DNA from: CAYOLL01 sp964404765 [NCBI: uncultured Gemmatimonadota bacterium]
Lineage (GTDB): Bacteria; 4572-55
Length of the DNA stretch: 48,044 bases
Direction: 5' to 3'
Assembly: GCA_964404765.1 (NCBI GenBank)
Contig: CAYOLL010000030.1
Location: forward strand, 1-48,044
Part shown: positions 7,937 to 15,334 of the stretch, in pieces
How positions within the stretch are numbered: the stretch's first letter is position 1
Layout of the letters: each line of letters starts with the position of its first letter
Made by a program: the position numbers and the translations under genes
The notes under the pieces: generated by a model
The model's database searches: none
The model's input: the letters and a program-made list of their open reading frames with translations, nothing else
What the model was told of the DNA's origin: nothing

Positions 7937-10141
7937 ATGAAATCACCTCTTTATTCCCGCTACACCCGGGTAAAATTTAAGAAAAAGCAAAGTTTTGATT
8001 GGAGTACCTTGTTTATCTGGGGACTCTTATTAGGCGTTTTTGCGCTGTCGTTAATGCTGGGCGGCATATATGGCGCGTATGTTTACTATTCCCACGATTT
8101 GCCCTCGATTGCCCCGCTGGAAGACTACGAGCCTAAAGCCGTTACCAAAATTTACGCCATCGACGGATCGCTCATTTCCGAAATTTTTGAAGAACGACGC
8201 ACACCGGTCGATTTTAAAGATATGCCAAAGGAGCTGATTCAGGCCGTAACGTCGATTGAAGATAAGCATTTTTTTGAACATGCCGGGATTAACCCGAACT
8301 CCATCATTATGGCCGTAGTTGATAACATACGGGCCGGGCGGGTCGTACGCGGCGCCAGCACGATTACGCAGCAATTGGCGCGAACCTTGTTTTTGAACCG
8401 TGAACATAGCTATTCGCGCAAGATTCGTGAAGCTCTGCTCGCTCTTAAAATCGAACAAGCCTACACCAAAAATGAAATCCTCGAACTCTATCTGAATCAA
8501 TACTACTTCGGCTTTGGCGTTTATGGCGTAGAAGCGGCTGCCCTGCTCTACTTTCAAAAACATGCCAGAGAAATGAACATTCCCGAATGCGCGCTTTTAG
8601 CGGGCATGATCCAAAAACCAAATACCTATTCCCCGCTAAACGACCTCCACAAGGCTAAATTTCGTCGCGACATTGTGTTGCGTGAAATGTGGGAAGACGA
8701 CATCGTCTCAAAAGCCCAATATGAAGAGGCTTTTAATACGCCAATTAAGCCTGTCCTGCGCAAACGCAATCAGACATTTGCCCCCTACTTTGCCGAACAT
8801 ATTCGCAGCGAATTGGAAAAAAAATACGGCAGCACTATTTATGAAGCCGGTTATCGTGTTTATACCACGCTCGATCCCCAGCTACAAAAATTTGCGGAAG
8901 CCGCTCTGGAAACCAGTTTAGTCAATATAGAAAAAGACTATCCTCGCCGCTTTAAACCGTCACGCGCGGATTACATCAATCAGTTTTTAAACTTGCCGCC
9001 GGCAGATCAGCCAACCCCCTATCTACAAGGCGCAATGATCTGCATGGACTCCAAAACCGGTCAGGTGCGGGCGATGGTCGGCGGACGTGATTATTTGGAA
9101 AGCAACTTTAATCGCGCGACGCAGGCCCATCGGCAGGTGGGTTCGGCCTTCAAACCCATGGTTTATGCCGCGGCTATTGACAACGGTTTTACTGCCGCGG
9201 ACGTCATGGTGGATGCGCCTATCGAGCAAGTGTGGGGCGATAAGGAATGGAAGCCGACGAATTATGACGATGCCTGGCATGGCGCAATAACGCTGCGTTA
9301 CGCGCTCAAAAAGTCGATCAATGTTGTAACGGTAAAGCTCCTGGGCGAATTGGGCCGTTCATTGTCCACGAATGAAACCGAGTATATGATGCAAGGCGCG
9401 CAGCGTGTTATTGAATACTCGCGGCGAATGGGCATTACCAGCCCGTTGGAGCCTTACCCGGCCCTGGCCTTAGGCAGCGCTAGTATCCCGTTGATAGAGA
9501 TCACCAGCGCCTACTCGGTTTTTGCCAACAGCGGCGTAAGAGCCGAGCCAATGTATATTACCAAAATCACAGATCGCGACGGTCATGTCATCGAACGCGG
9601 CGTGATCCAACGACGCGACGTGTTAAATCCGCAGTCCGCTTTTATTATGGTCAGCATGCTTCAATCCGTCATCAATGAAGGCACCGGTCGCGGGGTCCGT
9701 GACCGCGGCTTTGATCGTCCCTGTGCAGGCAAAACCGGCACAACCAATGACTATAGCGATGCCTGGTTTATTGGGTTTACCCCGCAGCTTATTGCCGGTG
9801 TCTGGGTAGGATTTGATGAAGTTAAAACGATGGGCAAAGGCATGGTTGGCGGTGTATTGGCCCAGCCGATCTGGACCGCGTTTATGAAAAGCGCCACAGA
9901 GAATTTGCCGGTCGAAGATTTTCCAGCGCCCCCTGAAGGCATTAATACTAAGTTGATCTGTGAAAAAACCGGATTCCTGGCCGGCCCGTTTTGTGACGAC
10001 ACCCGCAATGAGTTTTTTATCAACGGTACAGAACCCATGCAAAATTGTGACCTTCACCTGACCCCGGTAGCCACGCATGATACCGAAAATGGCTGGCCGA
10101 TTATGCCCAATAAAAAAGTCTACAACGAATTAGAATTTTAA
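7937..10141 (+). CDS. Penicillin-binding protein 1A-type, bifunctional transglycosylase/transpeptidase
   Basis: Polymerises lipid II and cross-links peptidoglycan at the inner membrane, facing the periplasm. About 734 residues: short cytoplasmic N-terminus, one membrane anchor near residues 25-50, then a GT51 transglycosylase domain with EDKHFFEHAG (catalytic Glu), RGASTITQQLARTLFL and EILELYLNQYYFGFGVYGVE. The C-terminal transpeptidase domain has the SxxK motif in GSAFKPMVYAA, the SxN motif in KKSINVVTVK, and KTGTT near residue 600. The ATG at 7937 is taken as start; an in-frame TTG at 7931 is possible and neither has a strong ribosome site. Stands alone; rodA nearby works in the same wall-building process but on the other strand. 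Confidence 0.93.
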   Translation: MKSPLYSRYTRVKFKKKQSFDWSTLFIWGLLLGVFALSLMLGGIYGAYVYYSHDLPSIAPLEDYEPKAVTKIYAIDGSLISEIFEERRTPVDFKDMPKELIQAVTSIEDKHFFEHAGINPNSIIMAVVDNIRAGRVVRGASTITQQLARTLFLNREHSYSRKIREALLALKIEQAYTKNEILELYLNQYYFGFGVYGVEAAALLYFQKHAREMNIPECALLAGMIQKPNTYSPLNDLHKAKFRRDIVLREMWEDDIVSKAQYEEAFNTPIKPVLRKRNQTFAPYFAEHIRSELEKKYGSTIYEAGYRVYTTLDPQLQKFAEAALETSLVNIEKDYPRRFKPSRADYINQFLNLPPADQPTPYLQGAMICMDSKTGQVRAMVGGRDYLESNFNRATQAHRQVGSAFKPMVYAAAIDNGFTAADVMVDAPIEQVWGDKEWKPTNYDDAWHGAITLRYALKKSINVVTVKLLGELGRSLSTNETEYMMQGAQRVIEYSRRMGITSPLEPYPALALGSASIPLIEITSAYSVFANSGVRAEPMYITKITDRDGHVIERGVIQRRDVLNPQSAFIMVSMLQSVINEGTGRGVRDRGFDRPCAGKTGTTNDYSDAWFIGFTPQLIAGVWVGFDEVKTMGKGMVGGVLAQPIWTAFMKSATENLPVEDFPAPPEGINTKLICEKTGFLAGPFCDDTRNEFFINGTEPMQNCDLHLTPVATHDTENGWPIMPNKKVYNELEF

Positions 10142-10216
10142 CCTGAACTGAAGTTACCGCTTCCATTCCATTACGCCTGCCTTTCAATTATTTCTCTTGC
10201 TTAATCTTAATAGACC

Positions 10217-10930
10217 GTGAACCTCATCCTTCTTTTTGAATCCGATTTTATCCAACCGGAGCGGGTGCGTCTTAACGACTACCGGCTGATCCATATTAAA
10301 CAAGTGCATCGGGCCCAGGTTGGGGATGTTCTGCGGATTGGTCTATTAGATGGATTGATGGGCGATGGCCGGATTACGGGGTTAGACGACAAAAGCGTGG
10401 AAATGGAAATCAACCTGACAACTCAGCCGCCGCCGGCTTTGCCGCTGACGTTGATTTTGGCCCTGCCGCGGCCAAAAATGCTGCGACGGATTCTGGCGGC
10501 AACCGCTTCGCTGGGTGTAAAAAAAATCCATCTCATCAACGCCTACCGCGTCGAAAAAAGCTTCTGGAACAGTCCGTATCTATCACCCCAAAGTATCCGG
10601 CAGCAACTGATTTTGGGTTTGGAGCAAGCCTGCGATACGGTCTTGCCGACGATCCAATTTCATAAACTTTTTAAACCGTTTGTGGAAGATGATTTGCCGT
10701 TACTGGCCCAAAACACGCTTGCGTTCGTCGCCCATCCTGCCGCGGCATCGTTATGTCCGCGCGGCATTTCCGGACCGGCTCTTTTGGCCATCGGGCCGGA
10801 AGGCGGCTTCATTCAATATGAGGTTGACAAGCTGGGAGAGGCCGGATTTACGCCGGTGCAAATCGGGCAGCGGATTTTGCGCGTGGAAACTGCGGTACCC
10901 GTACTTCTGGCGCGTCTGTTTGATTTTTAA
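10217..10930 (+). CDS. rsmE: 16S rRNA (uracil-1498-N3)-methyltransferase RsmE
   Basis: A SPOUT-class methyltransferase that modifies U1498 of 16S rRNA using S-adenosylmethionine. The 237 residues fit the family. There is an N-terminal PUA-like domain (about 1-75, with HIKQVHRAQVGD) and a C-terminal knotted SPOUT domain. The latter has LALPRPKMLRRILAATASLG near residue 75 and the cofactor loop LLAIGPEGGFIQYEVD near residue 190, followed by LRVETAVPVLLARL. The start is GTG at 10217, because no in-frame ATG fits the N-terminal homology. Its stop overlaps the stop of the convergent gene at 10927 by 3 bp, leaving no room for a terminator. Confidence 0.92.
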   Translation: MNLILLFESDFIQPERVRLNDYRLIHIKQVHRAQVGDVLRIGLLDGLMGDGRITGLDDKSVEMEINLTTQPPPALPLTLILALPRPKMLRRILAATASLGVKKIHLINAYRVEKSFWNSPYLSPQSIRQQLILGLEQACDTVLPTIQFHKLFKPFVEDDLPLLAQNTLAFVAHPAAASLCPRGISGPALLAIGPEGGFIQYEVDKLGEAGFTPVQIGQRILRVETAVPVLLARLFDF

Positions 10931-11538
10931 AACGTAAAATCCAGTTCCTCTTCCGCTTCTTCTTCTTCGGCTTCTTCCAGCGGCGCTACCCAGGCATTTC
11001 CTCTATATTTATAATCAAAATTGACTCGCTGGCCGGCGGTCAAAAAAAGGCTGCCTTCGCTTTCAATCAAAAAAGCCGGGGTCGCTTCGTAACCGGGGCG
11101 ATAATTGAAGGGGCAGATATAGATTTTATCACCCGCTGCCTGCAATGCCGCGGCAAGTTCCGCCGCGCATTCACCGGTCAGTTGATAAGCCGTGCCAATG
11201 GCGTGATTGAGATATTCTTCGACGCTAACCGTTCTAAAAAGATCAATCACCACATCAAAGCTCGATGGAATTTGGTCTAACGGCCGGCCGTTCTCATCGA
11301 CGGCGTGTAAATCGGAGCGGTCGACCCACTCACCGGATTCCGACAAAATGCCCAGGCCCAGATCGCCGCGCGGAATAATCACGCTGGAGGCCTCGTCAAT
11401 TGTCGCCGGCAGACATTCCCTGTTTTCGCTGTCAAAAATGGCTTTACGGCTCCACCCGTACAATTTTTTACGATCCAACCGGGTCGGCTCGACTTTAAAT
11501 GTGCTGCCATTGAGATTAAAACATAGTTGTTTTGCCAT
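10927..11538 (-). CDS. Unknown protein with acidic C-terminal tail
   Basis: A 203-residue cytoplasmic protein with no motif I can name. It begins MAKQLCFNLNGSTFKVEPTR, where a tyrosine and a tryptophan follow soon after (LYGWSRKA), and reads as mostly beta strands. The last 20 or so residues are a run of glutamates ending in DFTF, giving a strongly acidic tail. AGGCCTC lies eight bases before the ATG at 11538. It ends convergently against rsmE with overlapping stop codons. An acidic tail can bind basic proteins or act as a solubility tag; nothing in the context decides this. Confidence 0.6.
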   Translation of the reverse strand: MAKQLCFNLNGSTFKVEPTRLDRKKLYGWSRKAIFDSENRECLPATIDEASSVIIPRGDLGLGILSESGEWVDRSDLHAVDENGRPLDQIPSSFDVVIDLFRTVSVEEYLNHAIGTAYQLTGECAAELAAALQAAGDKIYICPFNYRPGYEATPAFLIESEGSLFLTAGQRVNFDYKYRGNAWVAPLEEAEEEEAEEELDFTF

Positions 11539-11638
11539 GAGGCCTCCCGCCTAATGTCGTTTACATTTTCCTTCGCAAAATTTTCGAATTAACGCAAGAT
11601 TGTTGACCCGCTCGTATTTCCGCCAATACGTAATTGTC

Positions 11639-11681
11639 GCGCGATTTGCCTAAATCGCCTGCGCGAATACGGCGATTCGCG
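11639..11681. repeat. REP-like palindrome of the GCGCGAATT family
   Basis: GCGCGATTTGCCTAAATCGC (11639-11658) is a palindrome followed by a second one, CGCGAATACGGCGATTCGCG. Related palindromes occur at 36439-36460 and 46254-46300. It lies between two genes that run in the same direction. Confidence 0.5.
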
Positions 11682-11704
11682 TTGCCAGGGTTGGATGGAA
11701 TTGC

Positions 11705-12235
11705 TTATGCCGCGCGCGTCAGCACCTGAAGGATGCCGCGGCAAAAGTCGGGCAAGTCCTCCGGGCGGCGGCTGGAAACCATGTGGCGGTCTATGACCAA
11801 CGGCTCGTCAAGCCAGATGGCCCCGGCATTTTCCAGATCATCCTTGATGCCCGGCGTAGAGGTGCAGCGAAAACCGCGCATGATACCGGCCGAGATGGGA
11901 ATCCAGCCGGCATGACAAATATGCGCCACCAGCTTTCCGGCGGCGTGGAATTGCCGGGTCAGCTCCTTCACTTTGGGCAAGCGGCGCAGTTTATCGGGCG
12001 CAAAGCCGCCGGGAATCACCAAACCGGCAAAGTCTTTTTCCTGCATGACGTCTATGGCGGCGTCGGCCGGGCACGGGTAGCCGTGTTTACCGGTGTAGAC
12101 CGCCCCGGCTTTGGGCCCGGCGATAACGACCCGTGCGCCTTCTTCGCGCAGGCGCAGGCACGGATACCACAATTCCAGGTCTTCATAAATGTCTTCGACA
12201 AACATCAAAACGGATTGATTTTTTAACGTGTCCAT
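11705..12235 (-). CDS. DJ-1/PfpI family protein (YhbO/PfpI-like)
   Basis: A 176-residue single-domain protein of the DJ-1/PfpI superfamily, whose members act as proteases, glyoxalases or protein/nucleotide deglycases and are often stress-linked. The nucleophile elbow AHICHAGW places the catalytic cysteine at C107 followed by H108. An acidic patch DIYEDLELWYP lies near residue 15 where the family has its conserved Glu, and GLVIPGGFAPDKLR fits the PfpI subgroup. AGAGGCG upstream supports the ATG at 12235. The subgroup (PfpI versus general stress YhbO) cannot be settled. It lies at the edge of the accessory island. Confidence 0.85.
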   Translation of the reverse strand: MDTLKNQSVLMFVEDIYEDLELWYPCLRLREEGARVVIAGPKAGAVYTGKHGYPCPADAAIDVMQEKDFAGLVIPGGFAPDKLRRLPKVKELTRQFHAAGKLVAHICHAGWIPISAGIMRGFRCTSTPGIKDDLENAGAIWLDEPLVIDRHMVSSRRPEDLPDFCRGILQVLTRAA

Positions 12236-12298
12236 AAGCGCCTCTTGTCGTTGGAAAAGGGATCGAAAATGACCGTAATGGCAATAAAGATTAAGCCG

Positions 12299-12577
12299 TC
12301 AATGTGTTGGAGTTGCATGAATCCCCCTTATGCCCAGCCAACGCTTAACCCGAATATCCAGTTCCTTGCGGCGGGCGCTGACAAAATAGAACTCCCGCTG
12401 CGGATGCTGCTTATGCAGCTCACGATAGCGTTGCATGGCGTTGCTGCCATCAGCGCACGTGTCGATCACGGCGATGCGGTCTAAAATGCGATGAGCGTCC
12501 GGCGTCGTATGGGCTTCAATGGCTTCAATAATCAGCCATTGGTCGGTGTAGACGCTTTTTATATCCTGCCAGGTCAT
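12299..12577 (-). CDS. Unknown 92-aa protein, copy 1 of a duplicated gene
   Basis: Encodes a 92-residue soluble protein opening MTWQDIKSVYTDQW and ending with WLGIRGIHATPTH. I recall similar proteins as a conserved uncharacterised family in cyanobacteria and other bacteria, but I cannot assign a function. The start is set by GAAGGAGAATTTACA just before the ATG at 12577; a longer reading frame reaches 12724 but has no support and would run through a nadE remnant. Positions 12315-12592 are a near-perfect copy of 15009-15286 (4 substitutions in 278 bp), so this is a recent duplication. The C-terminal residues differ because homology stops shortly before the stop codon. Confidence 0.7.
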   Translation of the reverse strand: MTWQDIKSVYTDQWLIIEAIEAHTTPDAHRILDRIAVIDTCADGSNAMQRYRELHKQHPQREFYFVSARRKELDIRVKRWLGIRGIHATPTH

Positions 12578-12592
12578 TGTAAATTCTCCTTC
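12315..12592. repeat. 278-bp direct repeat, copy 1 (flanks the Septu-like pair)
   Basis: Nearly identical to 15009-15286, same orientation, with four base differences and no gaps. It covers the ribosome site and nearly all of the 92-aa gene. The copies lie on either side of ptuA/ptuB. Confidence 0.95.
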
Positions 12593-12605
12593 AAAAAATT
12601 TGCGT

Positions 12606-12683
12606 TTGTTAGAAACTGATGGGCAGTGCATCCGCCCGGAAACCCACCTTCTTTGGAGAAAGTGAGTTTCTACGGCACAACAA
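12606..12683. other. Structured inverted-repeat spacer beside a nadE remnant
   Basis: TTGTT and AGAAACT (12606-12617) pair with AGTTTCT (12665-12671) and AACAA (12679-12683), with a 7-base bulge on one side. Inside are a small GGGC/GCCC hairpin and a TTCT/AGAA hairpin. It fills the space between the duplicated gene and the nadE 3' remnant at 12684. The folded, bulged shape recalls recombination sites, but the end motifs are not oriented as in integron attC sites. Confidence 0.4.
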
Positions 12684-12731
12684 TTTCCCCACCCAGGCCC
12701 GCATCTCTGCCAACTCCCGCTCAAAGTTGCC
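12684..12731 (-). repeat. nadE 3'-end remnant R3
   Basis: Matches the last coding bases of nadE (15340-15385) at about 35 of 41 core positions. On the minus strand it still encodes GNFERELAEMRAWV, the same peptide as the NadE C-terminus, and the base differences are mostly silent. It lies immediately after the ptuB stop codon. The conserved peptide suggests it came from the nadE of a related strain and not from random decay of this copy. Confidence 0.8.
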
Positions 12732-12745
12732 GATAACCGATGATG

Positions 12746-13507
12746 TCATGGTCGTTGAATCCGTCCGGCCCGCTGTTCTTCCAGCCAATAATGGTAAAAT
12801 TCTCGGCAGATGAATTCCTGCCCATGTAGGTCAATATAGAATTCAAGCGCTTCGGCGGCATTATCCTGCACGAATCTCTTGATAAGAGCGCTCAGTTTTT
12901 CCCAATCGCCGGCCACTTCTTTGTGATGAAAAAAATGTTCGTTGGTGATACGTCCGATTTCCGACTTTACTTCGTAGCAGTAAAACTCCGGGTTGAATTC
13001 AAGATGATCTTCAGGATTATCATGCGTTGGGTCGATCAGACGATCTTGGCTTGCGATTTCATCCAGGATACGGGTTTTGTTATATGGAACATCGGCCAGA
13101 ACACCGTCACACACAATGTCTTCGCCAATTTTCAAAGCGGTTAAGGACGGCGGCGAATAATTGCCTTTGGCAATCTGATTGCAGTATTTGCAAGCCGGCA
13201 GCAAATTTTCCCAACAATAGGCCAAATATGGAAATCGGCTTGAAGGCAAATAGTGATCTACATCCATTTCGGATGCCATCAAACGCTTCCCGCAATATGC
13301 ACAACATTTATCGGACATACCAAAAAGTTTACAGCGAATTTGGGAGGTTTTGCAGTCTTTTTTATCTTTACATGTTGTATTCCAGCGCGGCCTAATTTTG
13401 CCGTTTTTATCCCATAGGTCGCGATAAAAGTTTTTGTTTCGCTTTTGCGATTTAGCTAAACTGTTATTCAAACAATCCGGTGGCGGCGTTCGCTTAAGTT
13501 GCTTCAT
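12746..13507 (-). CDS. ptuB: HNH endonuclease, PtuB-like (Septu-type defence)
   Basis: The 253-residue protein carries a clear HNH nuclease fold. Zinc ligands are C69-x2-C72 and C106-x2-C109. The catalytic core is MDVDHYLP (H85), and E100-N101 followed by N110 complete the beta-beta-alpha-metal unit. The region before residue 60 is basic, as expected for DNA contact. The start codon overlaps the end of the ATPase gene by 4 bp (ATGA), so the two are translationally coupled. In Septu systems PtuA (ATPase) and PtuB (HNH nuclease) form a complex that attacks nucleic acid on phage infection; the function here is inferred from that pairing. Alternatives are other ATPase-HNH pairs, such as those carried by some retrons; no reverse transcriptase or ncRNA is visible. 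Confidence 0.78.
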   Translation of the reverse strand: MKQLKRTPPPDCLNNSLAKSQKRNKNFYRDLWDKNGKIRPRWNTTCKDKKDCKTSQIRCKLFGMSDKCCAYCGKRLMASEMDVDHYLPSSRFPYLAYCWENLLPACKYCNQIAKGNYSPPSLTALKIGEDIVCDGVLADVPYNKTRILDEIASQDRLIDPTHDNPEDHLEFNPEFYCYEVKSEIGRITNEHFFHHKEVAGDWEKLSALIKRFVQDNAAEALEFYIDLHGQEFICREFYHYWLEEQRAGRIQRP

Positions 13508-14811
13508 TGAACCAGGCTCCGTAGCGAATCTAACGAGCGGCGGCGCGGGTCGCTTTCCGGCAGGCTGGGCAAAATGCGCCGGTAAAGGCTCTCGACTTCG
13601 TCTTTTAAAACGGCATCCTTCGTGGCCGTGTAGTCTTTTACCTTTGCGCTAAATTCCTTGAGTAAATCCATCAGCGCCGGTTTTCCGTTACTTTTTGACT
13701 TTGCTTTGGAAAAATCGACATGAAAGCCTTGCGCATAGACATCGGCCAAATACCATTCCTGCGGATTTCCCAACCGTTTGACGGTGACATTACTGTCGCT
13801 GCGGACAAGTTCATAGGCTTCGCCTTCCTCGGTTGTAGAAACGATCAAAGGCGAGTGCGTGGCGATGTAAAAAGTCGTCCTGGGAAAAAATTCTTTGAGC
13901 AGAGGAATAAATTGACACTGCCACTTTGGATGCAAATGCGCTTCGATTTCATCAATGAATACGATCCCATCGGTCTGTTGCAGTTCCTCACTGCTTGCCG
14001 CATTGGTCCAACCCGAATATCCGGCAATAATTTCTTGAAAGATTTTGACGATGGCCACGTAACCGGTTGATAACTTATCCAGCGGCGTGTTTTTAAAATA
14101 CAACTTGCCTTGCTGAAAGGAAAAATTCAAAAACGTCCGCCCGTCTTTGTGATTAACCAGGTCGGTAAGCGTCGGTTCGAGACGCTTCATCAATTCTAAA
14201 ACAGTGATGACTTCAAAACCGCGCTGCTCGTGCTGCGGGATAAAGTTCGGATTAATTAGTAAACGAGAGTTGAACCAATCGGCAATATCCGTTTTCTCAT
14301 TTACTTTTCCGGTCATTCCGTTATATGTTTTCAATAGTCCGCTTATAAAGCGCTCAATGTTATCGCCCAGGACTTTAATCTGATCTTTTGCTAAATTTTC
14401 TGTATAACCGCGATCCCGCGCCGAGATAAATATAAATGGTTTATCAAAATGAAATAAATTGTTGTTACTTGCCGGTGTTATATTGCTAAACTGAAGACTG
14501 AGCCAATCGTCGCGCTGTTTATCTTTAACCAACAGCTCGTTTGCAATGATGGTTGAGCAAAGCTGAATTGTTAATTTTTCGCACTGATCCATTACACCTC
14601 TAAGATAATACCTACCATGAAAAGTATAAGCTTTTTGATGAGGCTTAAACATTGAATGGCTATACAACATTGTTTTTGCCATATTCTCCAACAAATTCGT
14701 TTTGCCGACCGCATTGTCGCCGATAAAGCAATAAACCCGTTTATCCTTATCCAGCGAAATATCGAAGTTCAAACCCGCATCGGTTTGTTCAGCCTTGAAT
14801 TGATAGATCAT
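13504..14811 (-). CDS. ptuA: AAA/ABC-type ATPase, PtuA-like (Septu-type defence)
   Basis: A 435-residue SMC/ABC-like ATPase. Walker A is G31DNAVGKT, a signature-like LDKLSTGYVAI lies near residue 250, Walker B with D287-E288 sits in [14 protein letters not shown], and the switch histidine is in IATHSPLIVST near residue 320. These are marks of AAA_15/AAA_21 defence ATPases. The start MIYQFKAEQ at 14811 has GGGAG upstream; a 20-residue longer GTG start at 14871 lies inside a nadE remnant and is rejected. It precedes and overlaps ptuB by 4 bp. Context (toxin-antitoxin pair and STAND ATPase nearby, flanking direct repeats) supports a defence cassette. Expected to sense infection and control the HNH partner, probably through nucleotide level, by analogy with Septu. 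Confidence 0.8.
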   Translation of the reverse strand: MIYQFKAEQTDAGLNFDISLDKDKRVYCFIGDNAVGKTNLLENMAKTMLYSHSMFKPHQKAYTFHGRYYLRGVMDQCEKLTIQLCSTIIANELLVKDKQRDDWLSLQFSNITPASNNNLFHFDKPFIFISARDRGYTENLAKDQIKVLGDNIERFISGLLKTYNGMTGKVNEKTDIADWFNSRLLINPNFIPQHEQRGFEVITVLELMKRLEPTLTDLVNHKDGRTFLNFSFQQGKLYFKNTPLDKLSTGYVAIVKIFQEIIAGYSGWTNAASSEELQQTDGIVFIDEIEAHLHPKWQCQFIPLLKEFFPRTTFYIATHSPLIVSTTEEGEAYELVRSDSNVTVKRLGNPQEWYLADVYAQGFHVDFSKAKSKSNGKPALMDLLKEFSAKVKDYTATKDAVLKDEVESLYRRILPSLPESDPRRRSLDSLRSLVQ

Positions 14812-14859
14812 TTTCAACTCCCGCGTAAAGAATGCATTTAGAGAATTATTTGGAGGAAA

Positions 14860-14906
14860 TTTCCCACCCACGCCCGCATTTCGATCAACTATTGCTCAAA
14901 GTTGCC
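14860..14906 (-). repeat. nadE 3'-end remnant R2
   Basis: Matches the nadE 3' end (15340-15385) at about 33 of 41 core positions. On the minus strand the frame has decayed: one codon is now a stop, but the EMRAWV part survives. It lies just upstream of ptuA and just downstream of the second copy of the duplicated gene. Confidence 0.8.
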
Positions 14907-14947
14907 AATCCATTGTGTCGCTGGCGGATTATGTCTGGAAATCGGCG

Positions 14948-15271
14948 CTACTTTGAAATTCCAATTCCATTGTCTTTAGATTGATAACCGCGCCGGCTTT
15001 GGTCAGTCGCATGAATCCCCCTTATGCCCAGCCAACGCTTAACCCGAATATCCAGTTCCTTGCGGCGGGCGCTGACAAAATAGAACTCCCGCTGCGGATG
15101 CTGCTTATGCAGCTCACGATAGCGTTGCATGGCGTTGCTGCCATCAGCGCACGTGTCGATCACGGCGATGCGGTCTAAAATGCGGTGGGCGTCCGGCGTC
15201 GTATGGGCGTCAATGGCTTCAATAATCAGCCATTGGTCGGTGTAGACGTTTTTTATATCCTGCCAGGTCAT
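14948..15271 (-). CDS. Unknown 107-aa protein, copy 2 of a duplicated gene
   Basis: Same protein as the 92-aa gene at 12299-12577 over its first 87 residues, with only two amino-acid changes (S8 to N and E21 to D), then a different C-terminal tail ending NGIGISK. The divergent tail arises because the 278-bp homology stops six codons before the other copy's stop. GAAGGAGAATTTACA precedes the ATG at 15271. It follows nadE by 64 bp on the same strand and could be the original resident, with the other copy made when the defence cassette arrived. Function unknown. Confidence 0.7.
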   Translation of the reverse strand: MTWQDIKNVYTDQWLIIEAIDAHTTPDAHRILDRIAVIDTCADGSNAMQRYRELHKQHPQREFYFVSARRKELDIRVKRWLGIRGIHATDQSRRGYQSKDNGIGISK

Positions 15272-15286
15272 TGTAAATTCTCCTTC
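15009..15286. repeat. 278-bp direct repeat, copy 2
   Basis: Partner of 12315-12592, same orientation, four substitutions. Together the copies bracket the PtuA/PtuB-like genes and the two nadE remnants. Confidence 0.95.
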
Positions 15287-15310
15287 ATCAAATTTATTGC
15301 AAAGCAAAGC

Positions 15311-15328
15311 GCAAAAATGAATTTTTGC
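15311..15328. terminator. Short perfect hairpin after nadE
   Basis: GCAAAAAT and ATTTTTGC form an 8-bp palindrome with a 2-base centre, starting 7 bp beyond the nadE stop on the minus strand. No clean T run follows and it is A/T-rich, so it is a weak terminator at most. Confidence 0.3.
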
Positions 15329-15334
15329 ACTCCT

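Noticed and set aside
12606-12683. Integron attC site
   Set aside because: The terminal GTT/AAC motifs are in the opposite orientation to attC ends, and no integrase or cassette array is present.
12746-14811. Retron-type system
   Set aside because: The ATPase/HNH pair also occurs with some retrons, but there is no reverse transcriptase and no msr/msd-like RNA nearby.
14812-14871. Twenty-residue N-terminal extension of the PtuA-like ATPase
   Set aside because: The extra codons run through the nadE remnant R2 and have no ribosome site; the ATG at 14811 has GGGAG upstream.
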